64,000 nt of DNA from Mesorhizobium shangrilense (GCF_040537815.1 NZ_JBEWSZ010000002.1:1-64000); one strand, 5' to 3'; counted from the first letter of the stretch, positions 1 to 8,434 are shown. Notes: generated by a model not told the origin, from the letters alone. Made by a program: numbers and translations.

Positions 1-55
1 GCTCGTCAGGCTCATAACCTGAAGGTCACAGGTTCAAATCCTGTCCCCGCAACCA
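1..55 (+). tRNA. Initiator tRNA-fMet (CAT), 3' part
   Basis: The left edge cuts a tRNA. What remains is the end of the D arm, an anticodon stem-loop with loop CTCATAA and anticodon CAT at 13-15, the T arm (28-44, loop TTCAAAT), the acceptor 3' strand 45-51, discriminator A52 and an encoded CCA at 53-55. The stretch closely follows bacterial initiator tRNA, including the A at position 72 that leaves the first acceptor pair open, so initiator is preferred over elongator Met. The first of the three usual G-C anticodon-stem pairs is A-U here (A8 with T20). The 5' half lies outside the window. Confidence 0.93.
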
Positions 56-60
56 AATTC

Positions 61-91
61 AAAATAGCCCGGTTCAAGCCGGGCTATTTTT
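61..91 (+). terminator. Rho-independent terminator after the tRNA
   Basis: A perfect 12-bp inverted repeat (61-72 against 79-90) with a 6-nt loop has an A-rich outer left arm and a T run on the right arm. It begins five bases after the tRNA CCA, so it most simply ends the tRNA transcript. From here to the next gene (92-305) I see no coding or RNA signal. Confidence 0.85.
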
Positions 92-305
92 GTATCTAGC
101 TTATGGTTGCTGTGTCGAAGCGATAGTGCCCCAAGCCCGCTCAGATCTGGTGCAACTGGCCGGGCGGATAGGACCTCCCCGACCTCATGGCCCAAATTCC
201 TTTTGTCCCGGAATGTGATAATCTCAGCCCTTGAGGAAAGCCGCCGCCATCGTCCGGACAGCCAAAACTGAAGAGTTCGTCCTCGGTGGCGGCGAAGGTT
301 CGAAA

Positions 306-1103
306 TCAGGCCGCTTTCTCCTCCGTCAGGCCCGCGGAAGCCAGCCGCGCCAAGGCCTCCAACACGCTGACGCGCCTGTAGGATTCGGTGGCCAGCCCGT
401 TCTCCCTGAGCGCCTCGCGGCGCGCTTCGACAAAGGCGCGCTCCTCCGGAGTGATGTCATGTTCGCGTTTGCGGAGCCAGTCCTGGTAGGACGAATCGAG
501 TTCCTTGACCGGCTTGGCGGCCGTCGAAACCGAAGCCGGTCTGCTGTCGGCGTAGCGAGGCCGCAAGGCGCTGTTGGGATTGTATTCGGTTCGCCTGTCC
601 TTGCCGGCGATGGTCAGGTCGGGATTGGCGACCCGGCCTGAGGGGCTGTAGACAAACGCTGACGCGATCCGGTCAAGCGCCGCATCCACTTCCTTCGGGC
701 GATGCACGACGTCCCTCTGCGGCCGGTCGGGAACAGCCAGCCGGGTGATGCCGCGATCGTTGATGGCATCCAGCACTTCGCGGTGATCGAGCGAGGTGAT
801 GACCTCGCGGCGCGCCGGCCAGAAGTCATAGGGCGCATGCGCGCCATAGCCCTTGCCGATATGGAAGGCGTAGATCTCCGGATAGACAGTGAGCGCGGTG
901 CGGCGGCTCGGCTTGATGTCGTAGAAGGCGGTCATGGCGATCTGCAGCAGATGCGTCGCGCCAATGCCACCAAGGGCGTCGTCGATGACAAGCCCAAACC
1001 TGTCATGCGCGTTCCAGTCCGGCAGCGCCTGCGCGATCGATGCGGGCTTTCCGTCAATCGTGACGTCGAACATGTCTGCTTTCAGCAACGTCATCACATG
1101 CAT
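306..1103 (-). CDS. Hypothetical protein, 265 aa
   Basis: I do not recognise this protein. It is soluble, with no signal peptide or membrane segment. The N-terminal half has a mixed alpha/beta pattern; the C-terminal third is charged and probably helical (many E, R and A after about residue 200). The ATG at 1103 is preferred because AAGGAG stands nine bases before it; an in-frame ATG at 1133 lacks a ribosome site. It lies 105 bp downstream of the peptide ABC operon on the same strand and could be its last gene, but nothing in the sequence ties it to transport. A weak 6-bp inverted repeat (1183-1188/1196-1201) lies in the gap. Confidence 0.6.
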   Translation of the reverse strand: MHVMTLLKADMFDVTIDGKPASIAQALPDWNAHDRFGLVIDDALGGIGATHLLQIAMTAFYDIKPSRRTALTVYPEIYAFHIGKGYGAHAPYDFWPARREVITSLDHREVLDAINDRGITRLAVPDRPQRDVVHRPKEVDAALDRIASAFVYSPSGRVANPDLTIAGKDRRTEYNPNSALRPRYADSRPASVSTAAKPVKELDSSYQDWLRKREHDITPEERAFVEARREALRENGLATESYRRVSVLEALARLASAGLTEEKAA

Positions 1104-1208
1104 TTGGGGCATCTCCTTCAACGAGGCGCTCATATCGGATCACGATTCGCGGCGGGTCTATCAAAACAGGCGGCAACTGGCGTGTCACCAGAAGTGTGAC
1201 AGGACTCG

Positions 1209-1985
1209 CTATCCGGCCTGCCGGCTCAGTCTTGGCGCCGCTGCCACCAGCGCCCTGCCAACAGTCGATTGCGGGGCGTCGATGACCGTACGGGCGTCGC
1301 CGCTTTCGACGATCCTGCCGGCATCGAGGATGACGACGCGATGGGCGACAGCGCGGATCACGCCGAGATCATGCGAAATGAACAGGTAGGCGATGCCTTC
1401 CTCGCGCTGCAGGTCGAGCAGCAATTGCAGGATCTGCCCGCGCACCGAAACGTCGAGGGCGGAAACCGCCTCGTCAAGCACGATCAAAGATGGCTTTGTC
1501 GCAATGGCGCGGGCAATGGCGACACGCTGGCGCTGGCCGCCGGAGATTTCGTGGATGGCGCGCGCTGCAAGATCGCTCGCCAATCCGACGCGCTCCAGCA
1601 GGGCGGCGATGCGGCGCGGGCGCTCGCTGCGCGATGTGATGCCATGGATGCGCAGCGGATCATCCAACACTCGGGCCACGGTGGCGCGCGGATTGAAGGC
1701 GGCGAGCGGATCCTGGAACACCATCTGCAGGTGCGCGCGCCGGGCGCGCAACGCGGCGCCGGTCAAGGCCAGGAAATCTCCGCCTTCGAACTCGATGCGG
1801 CCTGCATCGGCTTCCACCAGCCGCAGCACCAGCCGAGCGATCGTCGACTTGCCGCTGCCGGAAGGCCCGGCCAACGCCAGCGTCTCGCCGGGTTCGATGT
1901 GGAAGCTCACATCGTCCACGGCGGCTACGGTCTTGCCGCCGCGACGATACCGTTTGGCGAGATTGGAAACTGCCAGCAAACTCAT
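1209..1985 (-). CDS. Peptide/nickel-type ABC transporter ATP-binding protein (DppF/OppF-like)
   Basis: This is one of two ATPases energising an oligopeptide-family importer at the inner membrane. Walker A GPSGSGKST is at residues 40-48, the Q-loop glutamine near 91 (VFQDP), the signature ISGGQ at 147-151, Walker B LIVLDE at 167-172 and the switch histidine near 205. At 258 residues it is shorter than typical DppF (about 330) because the C-terminal oligopeptide-family extension is largely missing. Its ATG overlaps the stop of the preceding ATPase by four bases, so the two are probably translationally coupled. The substrate cannot be told from an ATPase. Confidence 0.92.
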   Translation of the reverse strand: MSLLAVSNLAKRYRRGGKTVAAVDDVSFHIEPGETLALAGPSGSGKSTIARLVLRLVEADAGRIEFEGGDFLALTGAALRARRAHLQMVFQDPLAAFNPRATVARVLDDPLRIHGITSRSERPRRIAALLERVGLASDLAARAIHEISGGQRQRVAIARAIATKPSLIVLDEAVSALDVSVRGQILQLLLDLQREEGIAYLFISHDLGVIRAVAHRVVILDAGRIVESGDARTVIDAPQSTVGRALVAAAPRLSRQAG

Positions 1986-3007
1986 GCAGGGGTCTCAAAA
2001 GCCCGACGGCCAAGCAGCGGCTCGGCATCGAGGCCGATATGCGCGTCGAGCAGCGCGCGCGTATAGGGCTGGCGTGGCACTTCGACGATCTGCACCGTCG
2101 CCCCGCACTCGACCAACTCGCCGTGCCGGAAGACGGCGATGCGTTCCGCAAGCTCCGACGCCAGCGCGATGTCATGGCTGACGAACAGCAGCGTCATGCC
2201 GTCCTCCGACACCAACTGTCGGATCAGCGCGACGATCTCGGCCTGAACGATCGTGTCGAGCGCGCTGGTCGCCTCGTCGGCGATGAGCAATTTCGGCCCG
2301 GCGGCGATGGCGGCGGCGATTGCCACGCGCTGTTTCTGGCCGCCAGAGAGTTGGTGTGGAAAGGCGCTCATAGCAGAGTCCGGGTCCGGCAGGCGGACGC
2401 GCTCGAGCAGGGTTCTGGCTTTCGCGTAGGCCTGCTGCCATGTGAGGCCAAGATGCGTGCGCGCGACTTCGGCGATCTGTTTGCCGACTGTCATCACCGG
2501 ATTGAGGCTGCCGGACGGGTCCTGGAAGACGAAGCCTATGTCGCGGCCGGCGAGGGGGATGCGGCTCGATTTCGCCGTGGGTTCGAATCGTTCGCGTTCC
2601 TTCACGCCCCCCTCTGTCCTGCCGGGCATCTCCCCCACGAGGGGGGAGATTGCGCTGTCATTTCTGCCTTCGCCAATCGCCAGCGTTGTAGATGGAGAGC
2701 CGGCGGTCGAACTGCCGATCTCCCTCCTTGTGGGGGAGATGTCCGGCAGGACAGAGGGGGGCGCGAAGGAATGAGGCGATTGGAATTCTGGGCTATGCCA
2801 GTCAATCAAGCCTCCAATCCTGGAAGAGGCCGGCAACAGCCCGGCAATAGCCAGCGCCAGCGTGCTCTTGCCCGAGCCGCTTTCGCCGATAATGGCCAGC
2901 CGCTCACCCGCGGCAATGTCGAGATTGATGTTCTTCAGCGCCACCACTTCGCTACCGTCGCGGCGGTAGGTCACCGTCAGGTCACGAATTGAAAGGAGCG
3001 CGGTCAC
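1982..3007 (-). CDS. Peptide/nickel-type ABC transporter ATP-binding protein (DppD-like) with an in-frame repeat insertion
   Basis: Partner ATPase of the importer. Walker A GESGSGKST is at residues 41-49, LSGGQ at 220-224, Walker B LLIADE at 240-245 and the switch histidine near 278. The distance from the Walker A lysine to the Q-loop glutamine (residue 162) is about 115 residues; in E. coli DppD it is about 50. The extra stretch, residues about 80-139, is encoded by a copy of a dispersed palindromic repeat (2597-2771) read in frame without a stop. All nucleotide-binding motifs on both sides remain, so the protein may still fold with a surface loop. Start and stop overlap the neighbours by four bases. 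Confidence 0.9.
   Translation of the reverse strand: MTALLSIRDLTVTYRRDGSEVVALKNINLDIAAGERLAIIGESGSGKSTLALAIAGLLPASSRIGGLIDWHSPEFQSPHSFAPPSVLPDISPTRREIGSSTAGSPSTTLAIGEGRNDSAISPLVGEMPGRTEGGVKERERFEPTAKSSRIPLAGRDIGFVFQDPSGSLNPVMTVGKQIAEVARTHLGLTWQQAYAKARTLLERVRLPDPDSAMSAFPHQLSGGQKQRVAIAAAIAAGPKLLIADEATSALDTIVQAEIVALIRQLVSEDGMTLLFVSHDIALASELAERIAVFRHGELVECGATVQIVEVPRQPYTRALLDAHIGLDAEPLLGRRAFETPA
2597..2771. repeat. Dispersed palindromic repeat, family A, inside a coding sequence
   Basis: Inverted arms begin GCCCCCCTCTGTCCTGCCGG and end with the complement; the core is 2606-2762 (157 bp). Extra matching arms TTCCTTC/GAAGGAA extend it to 2597-2771. The same element occurs between genes at 4870-5025 (156 bp) and 11009-11165 (157 bp). 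In this copy it lies within the ABC ATPase gene at 1982-3007 and contributes about 59 codons. Confidence 0.92.
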
Positions 3008-3834
3008 GATAGGCCTCTCCGGACCGCCGTCGTCTCGACGATGCCTTCACCGGCGAGGTAGACGCCGAGCACCGTCAAGACCAGCGCCACGCCTGGAATG
3101 ATCGACAGGAACGGCGCTGTGCGCAGCACGGCGCGGCCTTCGGCGATCATGCCGCCCCAGGTTACCAGATTGGGATCGCCCAGGCCGAGAAACGACAGCG
3201 CCGCCTCGGTCAGGATCGCGGCGGCGACGATCACCGACGACAGCGCCAGCACCGGCGGCAGCGCATTGGGCAGCACCTCGCGAAAGGCGATCTCCAGCGG
3301 ATGCATGCCGATGACGCGCGCGCCGGCGACGAAATCGCGCTCGCGAATGGAGAGGACTTCGGCGCGCGCCACGCGCGCCGGGCCGGTCCAGGCGCCCAGC
3401 GCGATCGCGGCGACGACAACGCCGAGCGACGGCCCGACGACGCTGACGAAGGCCAGCGCCAGCAGGAAGCTCGGCACGGTCTGGAAAGCGTCGGTGATGC
3501 GCATCAGCACCTCGTCGACGAGACCACCGGCAAAGCCGGCCAGCGTGCCGACCACCGCGCCGATGAACAGGGATGCGGCCGCCGCAGCCAGTCCGACCGC
3601 CAGCGAGGTGCGGGCGCCGTGGAAGAGTTCAGCCAGTACATTGCGGCCGAGCCGGTCTGTGCCGAACGGCAAGGACCAGTCCTGAAATGGCGGCAGCAGC
3701 GCTGGGCCGGCAATGGCTTGCGGATCGCCGGGAAAGACCAGCGACGCCGACAGCGCCATGGCGAAGAGCGCTGCCAGGATGATCGCCCCGGCGATAGCCT
3801 CGGGCGTGCGCAGGAAGCGTCGGATCGGGCTCAT
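3004..3834 (-). CDS. Peptide-type ABC transporter permease (DppC-like)
   Basis: Inner-membrane permease of 276 residues. It has an N-terminal transmembrane segment, a periplasmic stretch, and five more hydrophobic segments containing the EAA-type loop (roughly residues 150-190, with GARVIGM and the following REVLPNALPP) that contacts the ATPases. The length fits the DppC/OppC family. Its start overlaps the stop of the DppB-like gene by four bases and its stop overlaps the DppD-like start, so the four membrane and ATPase genes form one tight operon. Substrate range is unknown; dipeptides, opines, nickel or glycosides are all possible for this family. Confidence 0.92.
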   Translation of the reverse strand: MSPIRRFLRTPEAIAGAIILAALFAMALSASLVFPGDPQAIAGPALLPPFQDWSLPFGTDRLGRNVLAELFHGARTSLAVGLAAAAASLFIGAVVGTLAGFAGGLVDEVLMRITDAFQTVPSFLLALAFVSVVGPSLGVVVAAIALGAWTGPARVARAEVLSIRERDFVAGARVIGMHPLEIAFREVLPNALPPVLALSSVIVAAAILTEAALSFLGLGDPNLVTWGGMIAEGRAVLRTAPFLSIIPGVALVLTVLGVYLAGEGIVETTAVRRGLS

Positions 3835-4817
3835 CCGCTGGCCTCGCTGGCGCCGACGCGCGGGTCGAGGAAGGCGTAGGCGATGTCGACGAGGAGGTTG
3901 ATGATGACGACAAGGATGGCGCTGACGAGGATGATGCCGAGCAGCAATGGGGTATCTCGCGAGGCCACCGCTTCCTGCGCCAGCCGGCCGAGGCCGGGTA
4001 CGGAAAAGACGCTTTCGATGACAACACTGCCGCCCAGCATCTGCGCAGACTGAAGCCCGAGCATGGTGACAAGCGGCAACAAGGCGTTGCGCGCGACGTG
4101 GGCGAGCACGATGCGGCGGCGCGACAAGCCCTTGGCGCGGGCGGCGAGGACAAAATCCAGCCGCCAGACCTCGGCCATGCCGGCGCGCATCATGCGTAGA
4201 TAGAGCGCCAGATAGATGAAACCGAGTGCGGACACCGGAAGGACAAGGTGAATGGCGATGTCGGCGGCGCGCGCGAATCCGGTCTTGGACGATGCCAGGC
4301 TCTCGATACCGCCGATCGGCAACCAGCGCAGGTCAACGGCAAAGACGACGATCAGCACCAGTCCGAGCCAGAAGCCCGGCACGGCATAGAGTGCCAGAGA
4401 GCCGATGGACAGGATGCGGTCGCGGGCACTGCCGGGTTTGGCCCCCGCATAGATGCCGAGCGCCGAGCCGAGGCCAAAAGAGAGCGCGGTGGAACTGGCC
4501 ATCAGCAGCAGCGTGTTGGGCAGGCGTTCGAGGATCACCTCGCGGATCGGCCGATTGAAGGTGACCGACTGGCCGAGATCGAGATGCAGCAGCGCCCAGA
4601 GATAGTTGGCAAGTCGTGTCAGTTCCGACTGGTCGAGACCCCAGCGATGCCGCAGCAATTCGATCATGCCGGCGTCGCCACCCGTCGAGACGATGTAGGC
4701 GTCAACAGCGTCGCCGGGCGCGGCTTCGAGCAGCAGGAAGGTGCCGATGACGACGATCAGCAACACGAAGATGCTGCCGACGAGACGGCGGCGCAGGAGG
4801 ATGAGGGCGCGGTTCAT
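3831..4817 (-). CDS. Peptide-type ABC transporter permease (DppB-like)
   Basis: Inner-membrane permease of 328 residues with the usual DppB order: one N-terminal membrane segment, a periplasmic domain of about 80 residues, then five segments with the cytoplasmic coupling loop near residues 215-250 (LAARAKGLSRRRIVLAHVAR region). It pairs with the DppC-like permease that follows. The gap to the upstream binding-protein gene (4818-5095) is occupied mainly by a palindromic repeat rather than by a promoter I can recognise. Confidence 0.92.
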   Translation of the reverse strand: MNRALILLRRRLVGSIFVLLIVVIGTFLLLEAAPGDAVDAYIVSTGGDAGMIELLRHRWGLDQSELTRLANYLWALLHLDLGQSVTFNRPIREVILERLPNTLLLMASSTALSFGLGSALGIYAGAKPGSARDRILSIGSLALYAVPGFWLGLVLIVVFAVDLRWLPIGGIESLASSKTGFARAADIAIHLVLPVSALGFIYLALYLRMMRAGMAEVWRLDFVLAARAKGLSRRRIVLAHVARNALLPLVTMLGLQSAQMLGGSVVIESVFSVPGLGRLAQEAVASRDTPLLLGIILVSAILVVIINLLVDIAYAFLDPRVGASEASG

Positions 4818-4869
4818 GGCGAGGGGATATTGGCTGTTGTGCTGAACCTTAGGCGCAGCGCTCTACGTC

Positions 4870-5025
4870 GCCCCCCTCTGTCCTGCCGGACATCTCCCCC
4901 ACACGGGGGGAGATTGGCAGTTTCGGCTTTCGCTGCAGTTCTGCAGCGCTGGAAATTGGCGACAGCGATCGTGACAGCTAATCTCCCCCCTCGTGGGGGA
5001 GATGTCCGGCAGGACAGAGGGGGGC
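4870..5025. repeat. Dispersed palindromic repeat, family A
   Basis: A 156-bp element with inverted arms matching the copies at 2606-2762 and 11009-11165, and an inner variable section containing a ttggcga-type core. It lies between the binding-protein gene and the first permease gene of the same operon, where the other ABC operons of this window carry a plain hairpin. Transcribed, it would form a long stem able to stabilise the upstream message or attenuate read-through. Confidence 0.9.
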
Positions 5026-5095
5026 GCGAAGGAACTCTCATCGCCGATGATGAGCATTCGCCCACGCGATGTGCAAGCATCCCGTGAGGATCTTG

Positions 5096-6706
5096 TTAGC
5101 CCGCCAGGTACGTGTCCGCCCAGTTCGACACTGCCCAGCGCGGATTGTTGGCAATGTTGCCCACCGTATCTCGGGCGACGCTGATGAAACTCCATTCGGC
5201 GACGTTGATCAGCGGCAGGTCGGCGGCAACCTCTTTCTGGAATTCCTTGTAGAGCTCCGTGCGGGCAGCCGTGTCGAGCGTCTCGGAGGCCTTGGCGATC
5301 AGCGCATCGAGCGCATCGTTCTTGTAGCCGCCCTGGTTGGAGAAGGGCACGCCATCGGGAATGCCGCTCTGCACCAGGATGGTGGTCGAGATCGCCGGAT
5401 CGCCGCGAAACACCGGCGGCCCGACGGCGAGGTCGAAAGCGTGGTCGGTGTAGACAGCCTTGATGTGCGCGGCGGAGTCGTTGTTGACCAGCTGCGCGTC
5501 GATGCCGATGGCGGCAAGCGCCTGGCGCAGATAGTCGCCGAACTGCTTGGTTTCGTTGAAATAGGGCGCGGGCAAGAGCTTCAGCGAGAAGCGGTTGCCG
5601 TCCGGGCCTTTCTTGTAGCCGGCCTCGTCGAGCAAGGCGTTGGCCTTGGCAACGTCGAAGGCGTAGGTCGGGACATCCGCGGTGTAGAACTGCGGATCGT
5701 TCTTCGGCACCGGGCCGGTAGCCGTGGCGGCGTAACCGAGGAACACTGTCTTGACGACGAAATCCTTGTCGATGGTATGTGCAATCGCCTGGCGCACTTT
5801 CAGATCGGCCAGTTCCTTGCGCCGATGGTTGATCTCGACGACCAGCTGATAGGTCAGGCCTTCATAGCCCTTGGAGATCACCTTGAGGCCGGGCACCTTG
5901 GAGATGCGGTCGAGGTCGGCCAGCGGCACGGCGGAAAAGGCCGCGAGTTGGATCTCCTCGGCCTCGAGCGCGCTTGCCGCCGAGGTCCTGTCCGGCAACA
6001 CCTGATAGATGATCTCGTTGAGATAGGGCTCGTCCTTGCCCCAATAATCCGTGTTCTTCGTCAGCCGGTAATACTGGCCGGCCTTGTATTCGGCGAATTT
6101 GAACGGCCCGGTGCCGATCGGAGCGTTGTTGGCCGGGTTGTCCTCGATCTTGCCGACTTCGTAGATGTGCTTCGGCACCACGCTGCTCAGCGCTGGCAAG
6201 GCGTTGCGAATGAGCTGGAACGGTGTCGGCTTGGCGAATTTGAAGACGGCTGTGAGATCATCCGGCGTGTCGACGGCGGCGAGATCCTTGAACACGGTGC
6301 GGCCGAGGTTCTGCAGCGGCTTCCAGATCTGCAGCGCCGAGAAGGCGACGTCGGCGGAGGTGAACGGCTTGCCATCATGCCATTTGACGCCTTCGCGCAG
6401 CTTGAAGGTGGCCGAGAGCCCATCGGCTGCGCCCTCCCAACTGATGGCGAGGCGCGGGTCGAGCCCGTCCTTGCCGGTGAAGGACGCTTCGGCAAGGGTC
6501 TCCACGATCTTGCTGGAAATGAAGAAGACGCCGTTGGAGGCGACGATCGCGGGGTTGAGGTTGCGCGGTTCGGAATCGGCGGCCAGCACGAGACGGCCGC
6601 CCTTCTTCGGCGTCTGCGTCCAGCCGAAGGTTGGCATGGCGGTGGAGGCCAGCAGCATGGCTGAACCGCCAAGCACCGTGCGGCGCGAAATCTTGAACTC
6701 CGACAT
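5096..6706 (-). CDS. Peptide-type ABC transporter substrate-binding protein, Tat-exported
   Basis: Periplasmic binding protein of the SBP_bac_5 family, about 536 residues as expected. The N-terminus carries a twin-arginine motif (SRRTVLGG) followed by a hydrophobic stretch, so it is probably exported folded by Tat. Family hallmarks include the GGRLVLA strand, the NLNP segment and the LREGVKWHDGKPFTSADV region. The ATG at 6706 follows GAGGGGG by seven bases; the upstream ATG at 6712 has no spacing to that ribosome site. It is first in the operon and divergent from the M24 peptidase, with two FadR-type palindromes between them. Confidence 0.93.
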   Translation of the reverse strand: MSEFKISRRTVLGGSAMLLASTAMPTFGWTQTPKKGGRLVLAADSEPRNLNPAIVASNGVFFISSKIVETLAEASFTGKDGLDPRLAISWEGAADGLSATFKLREGVKWHDGKPFTSADVAFSALQIWKPLQNLGRTVFKDLAAVDTPDDLTAVFKFAKPTPFQLIRNALPALSSVVPKHIYEVGKIEDNPANNAPIGTGPFKFAEYKAGQYYRLTKNTDYWGKDEPYLNEIIYQVLPDRTSAASALEAEEIQLAAFSAVPLADLDRISKVPGLKVISKGYEGLTYQLVVEINHRRKELADLKVRQAIAHTIDKDFVVKTVFLGYAATATGPVPKNDPQFYTADVPTYAFDVAKANALLDEAGYKKGPDGNRFSLKLLPAPYFNETKQFGDYLRQALAAIGIDAQLVNNDSAAHIKAVYTDHAFDLAVGPPVFRGDPAISTTILVQSGIPDGVPFSNQGGYKNDALDALIAKASETLDTAARTELYKEFQKEVAADLPLINVAEWSFISVARDTVGNIANNPRWAVSNWADTYLAG

Positions 6707-6898
6707 TCTCATTCCCCCTCAACCGGCCGCCCTAGGCGACATACCACTCACGAATGATCCCCTTGGGGCCATCCATGTCAAACCGATTATGAACCTTGCT
6801 GAGGCTTTCGCCAGAGATGGAATTGGCGCATCCTCACTTGGCTTTGAAATTTTCGTCCGCTGGACCAGTTTAAAGGCCACAGGCCAATTCAGATCTAC

Positions 6899-6911
6899 CT
6901 GGTAAGACCAG
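6899..6911. promoter_or_regulatory. FadR-type operator CTGGT-AAG-ACCAG
   Basis: A perfect 5+3+5 palindrome in the 366-bp gap between the peptide transporter operon and the M24 peptidase gene. It matches the TNGTNNNACNA pattern known for the FadR branch of GntR regulators. Apart from this, the second site at 6974-6986 and a half site near 6860-6868, I see nothing else in the gap. Confidence 0.6.
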
Positions 6912-6973
6912 ATTGTCCTGATGTGCAGCGAATGGCGACTTTGTGGCTGGCCGTTGATGCTATTTCGCCCATT

Positions 6974-6986
6974 TCTGGCTAGACCA
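6974..6986. promoter_or_regulatory. Second FadR-like operator, CTGGC-TAG-ACCAG
   Basis: One base off the perfect palindrome, embedded in a longer imperfect inverted repeat (CCCATT...AATGGG, about 6968-6993). The centre lies 75 bp from the site at 6899-6911. It is about 87 bp upstream of the peptidase start. Confidence 0.5.
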
Positions 6987-7072
6987 GAATGGGCAAAATG
7001 GTGCAGATTTGACCACAGACAGGAGATCGCGGCAGAACAGCCAGCGATCCCAGGCAATTCAGGGAGAGAGAG

Positions 7073-8263
7073 ATGAACATTGCTCCAGGCAAGAATGCCG
7101 CCAGCACTATCCCGTTCGACCAGGCAAGGGTCGACCGGCTGATGGAGGAGGCCGGCATCGATGTGCTGCTTGCCACCTCCAAGCACAACACGCAGTATTT
7201 GCTGGGCGGCTACAAGTTCATCTTCTTCGCCGCCATGGATGCGATTGGCCACAGCCGCTACCTGCCGATCGTCGTCTACGAAAAAGGCGGGCCGGACCAT
7301 GCCGCCTATATCGGCAACCGCATGGAGGGCGGCGAGCACCAGAACAACCCGTTCTGGACGCCGACGCTGCATGCCGCCTGCTGGGGCACACTCGACGCCG
7401 CCAATCTCGCTGTCGAGCATCTGCGGAAGATAGGCAAGACCGGCGCCCGCATCGGCATCGAGCCGGGCTTCCTGCCATCGGACGCCTATACGCTGATCCG
7501 CAAGGCATTGCCCGACGCCAAGCTGATCGACGCCACCGACATGCTGGAGCGCATGCGTGCCATCAAGACCGACGCGGAGCTGGAGAAGCTGCGCGTAGCC
7601 TCCGAGTTGATCACCGATTCCATGCTGGCGACCATTGCCTGGGCGCGCGAAGGCACGACCAAGACCGACATCATCGAGCAGTTGCGGCGTGAGGAAACCA
7701 ATCGCGGCGTGCATTTCGAATATTGCCTGCTGACCCTGGGAGCCAGCCACAACCGCGCCGCCTCGCCGCAGGCGTGGAAGCAAGGCGAGGTGCTGTCCAT
7801 CGATTCCGGTGGCAATTATCACGGCTATATCGGCGACCTCTGCCGGATGGGCATCCTGGGCGAGCCGGATGCTGAGCTCGAGGATTTGCTGGCCGAGGTC
7901 GAGACGGTGCAGCAGGCGGCCTTTTCCAAGGTCAAGCCAGGCACGCTGGGCGGCGACATGATCTCTCACGCCGAGGGCGTTCTGAAGAAATCCAAGGTCG
8001 CTGCCTATACGGATTTCTTCGCCCACGGCATGGGGCTGATCACGCATGAGGCGCCGTTCCTGATGACCAATCATCCGGTCACCTATGAAGGCACCTATGC
8101 GGCCAAGCCGCTGGAAAAGAACATGGTGCTGTCGGTCGAGACGACGATGCTTCACCCGACGCGGGGGTTTATCAAGCTGGAGGATACGGTTGCGGTAACC
8201 GAGGCAGGTTATGTGATGTTCGGTGATAGGGGTCGTGGGTGGAACAGGGGTGGGGTTCTATAA
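7073..8263 (+). CDS. M24-family metallopeptidase (Xaa-Pro dipeptidase/aminopeptidase-like)
   Basis: A 396-residue protein with an N-terminal creatinase-like domain and a C-terminal pita-bread domain. The five metal ligands of the M24 fold are all present: D244, D255, H318, E356 and E370. It should therefore be an active dinuclear metal hydrolase of a peptide or amide bond, acting in the cytoplasm since no signal is seen. GGGAGAGAGAG precedes the ATG. It faces the peptide ABC operon across a shared regulatory gap, which suggests the transporter brings in its substrate. The exact substrate (Xaa-Pro peptide, creatine-like or ectoine-like compound) cannot be fixed from sequence. Confidence 0.88.
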   Translation: MNIAPGKNAASTIPFDQARVDRLMEEAGIDVLLATSKHNTQYLLGGYKFIFFAAMDAIGHSRYLPIVVYEKGGPDHAAYIGNRMEGGEHQNNPFWTPTLHAACWGTLDAANLAVEHLRKIGKTGARIGIEPGFLPSDAYTLIRKALPDAKLIDATDMLERMRAIKTDAELEKLRVASELITDSMLATIAWAREGTTKTDIIEQLRREETNRGVHFEYCLLTLGASHNRAASPQAWKQGEVLSIDSGGNYHGYIGDLCRMGILGEPDAELEDLLAEVETVQQAAFSKVKPGTLGGDMISHAEGVLKKSKVAAYTDFFAHGMGLITHEAPFLMTNHPVTYEGTYAAKPLEKNMVLSVETTMLHPTRGFIKLEDTVAVTEAGYVMFGDRGRGWNRGGVL

Positions 8264-8271
8264 AGACGAAG

Positions 8272-8434
8272 GCTGGCGCTGCCCCTCATCCGGCTGCCGC
8301 CACCTTCTCCCCGTAGAACGGGGAGAAGAGAGCAGTTGCGGCGCTGCCGATTAGCGAAACCGTCGGTGACAGCGTCTTTCTCCCCGTTCTACGGGGAGAA
8401 ATGTCCGGCAGGACAATGAGGGGCGGCGCTGGCC
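8272..8434. repeat. Dispersed palindromic repeat, family B
   Basis: About 163 bp with inverted arms GGCGCTGCCCCTCAT / ATGAGGGGCGGCGCT and an inner pair TTCTCCCCGT-AGAACGGGGAGAA. It shares the ATGTCCGGCAGGACA segment with family A. It fills the gap between the convergent peptidase and cupin genes and probably serves as a bidirectional terminator. Confidence 0.85.

Noticed and set aside
1..55. Elongator tRNA-Met
   Set aside because: The retained sequence from the D arm to the 3' end follows initiator tRNA, with A at position 72; the one A-U pair in the anticodon stem does not outweigh this.
4814..5195. Short open frames across the family-A repeat between the peptide binding protein and permease
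   Set aside because: The sequence is explained by the palindromic repeat, which is open in several frames on both strands; no ribosome site was seen.
6719..8155. A 478-codon open frame on the minus strand opposite the M24 peptidase
   Set aside because: It has no family features and is rich in R, H, Q and D, as expected from the complement of GC-rich coding sequence. The plus-strand protein has all M24 metal ligands.
7073..8263. Naming the M24 protein ectoine hydrolase (DoeA) because of similar length
   Set aside because: No other ectoine-degradation gene is near and the N-terminal domain does not resemble DoeA as I know it; only the fold can be supported.
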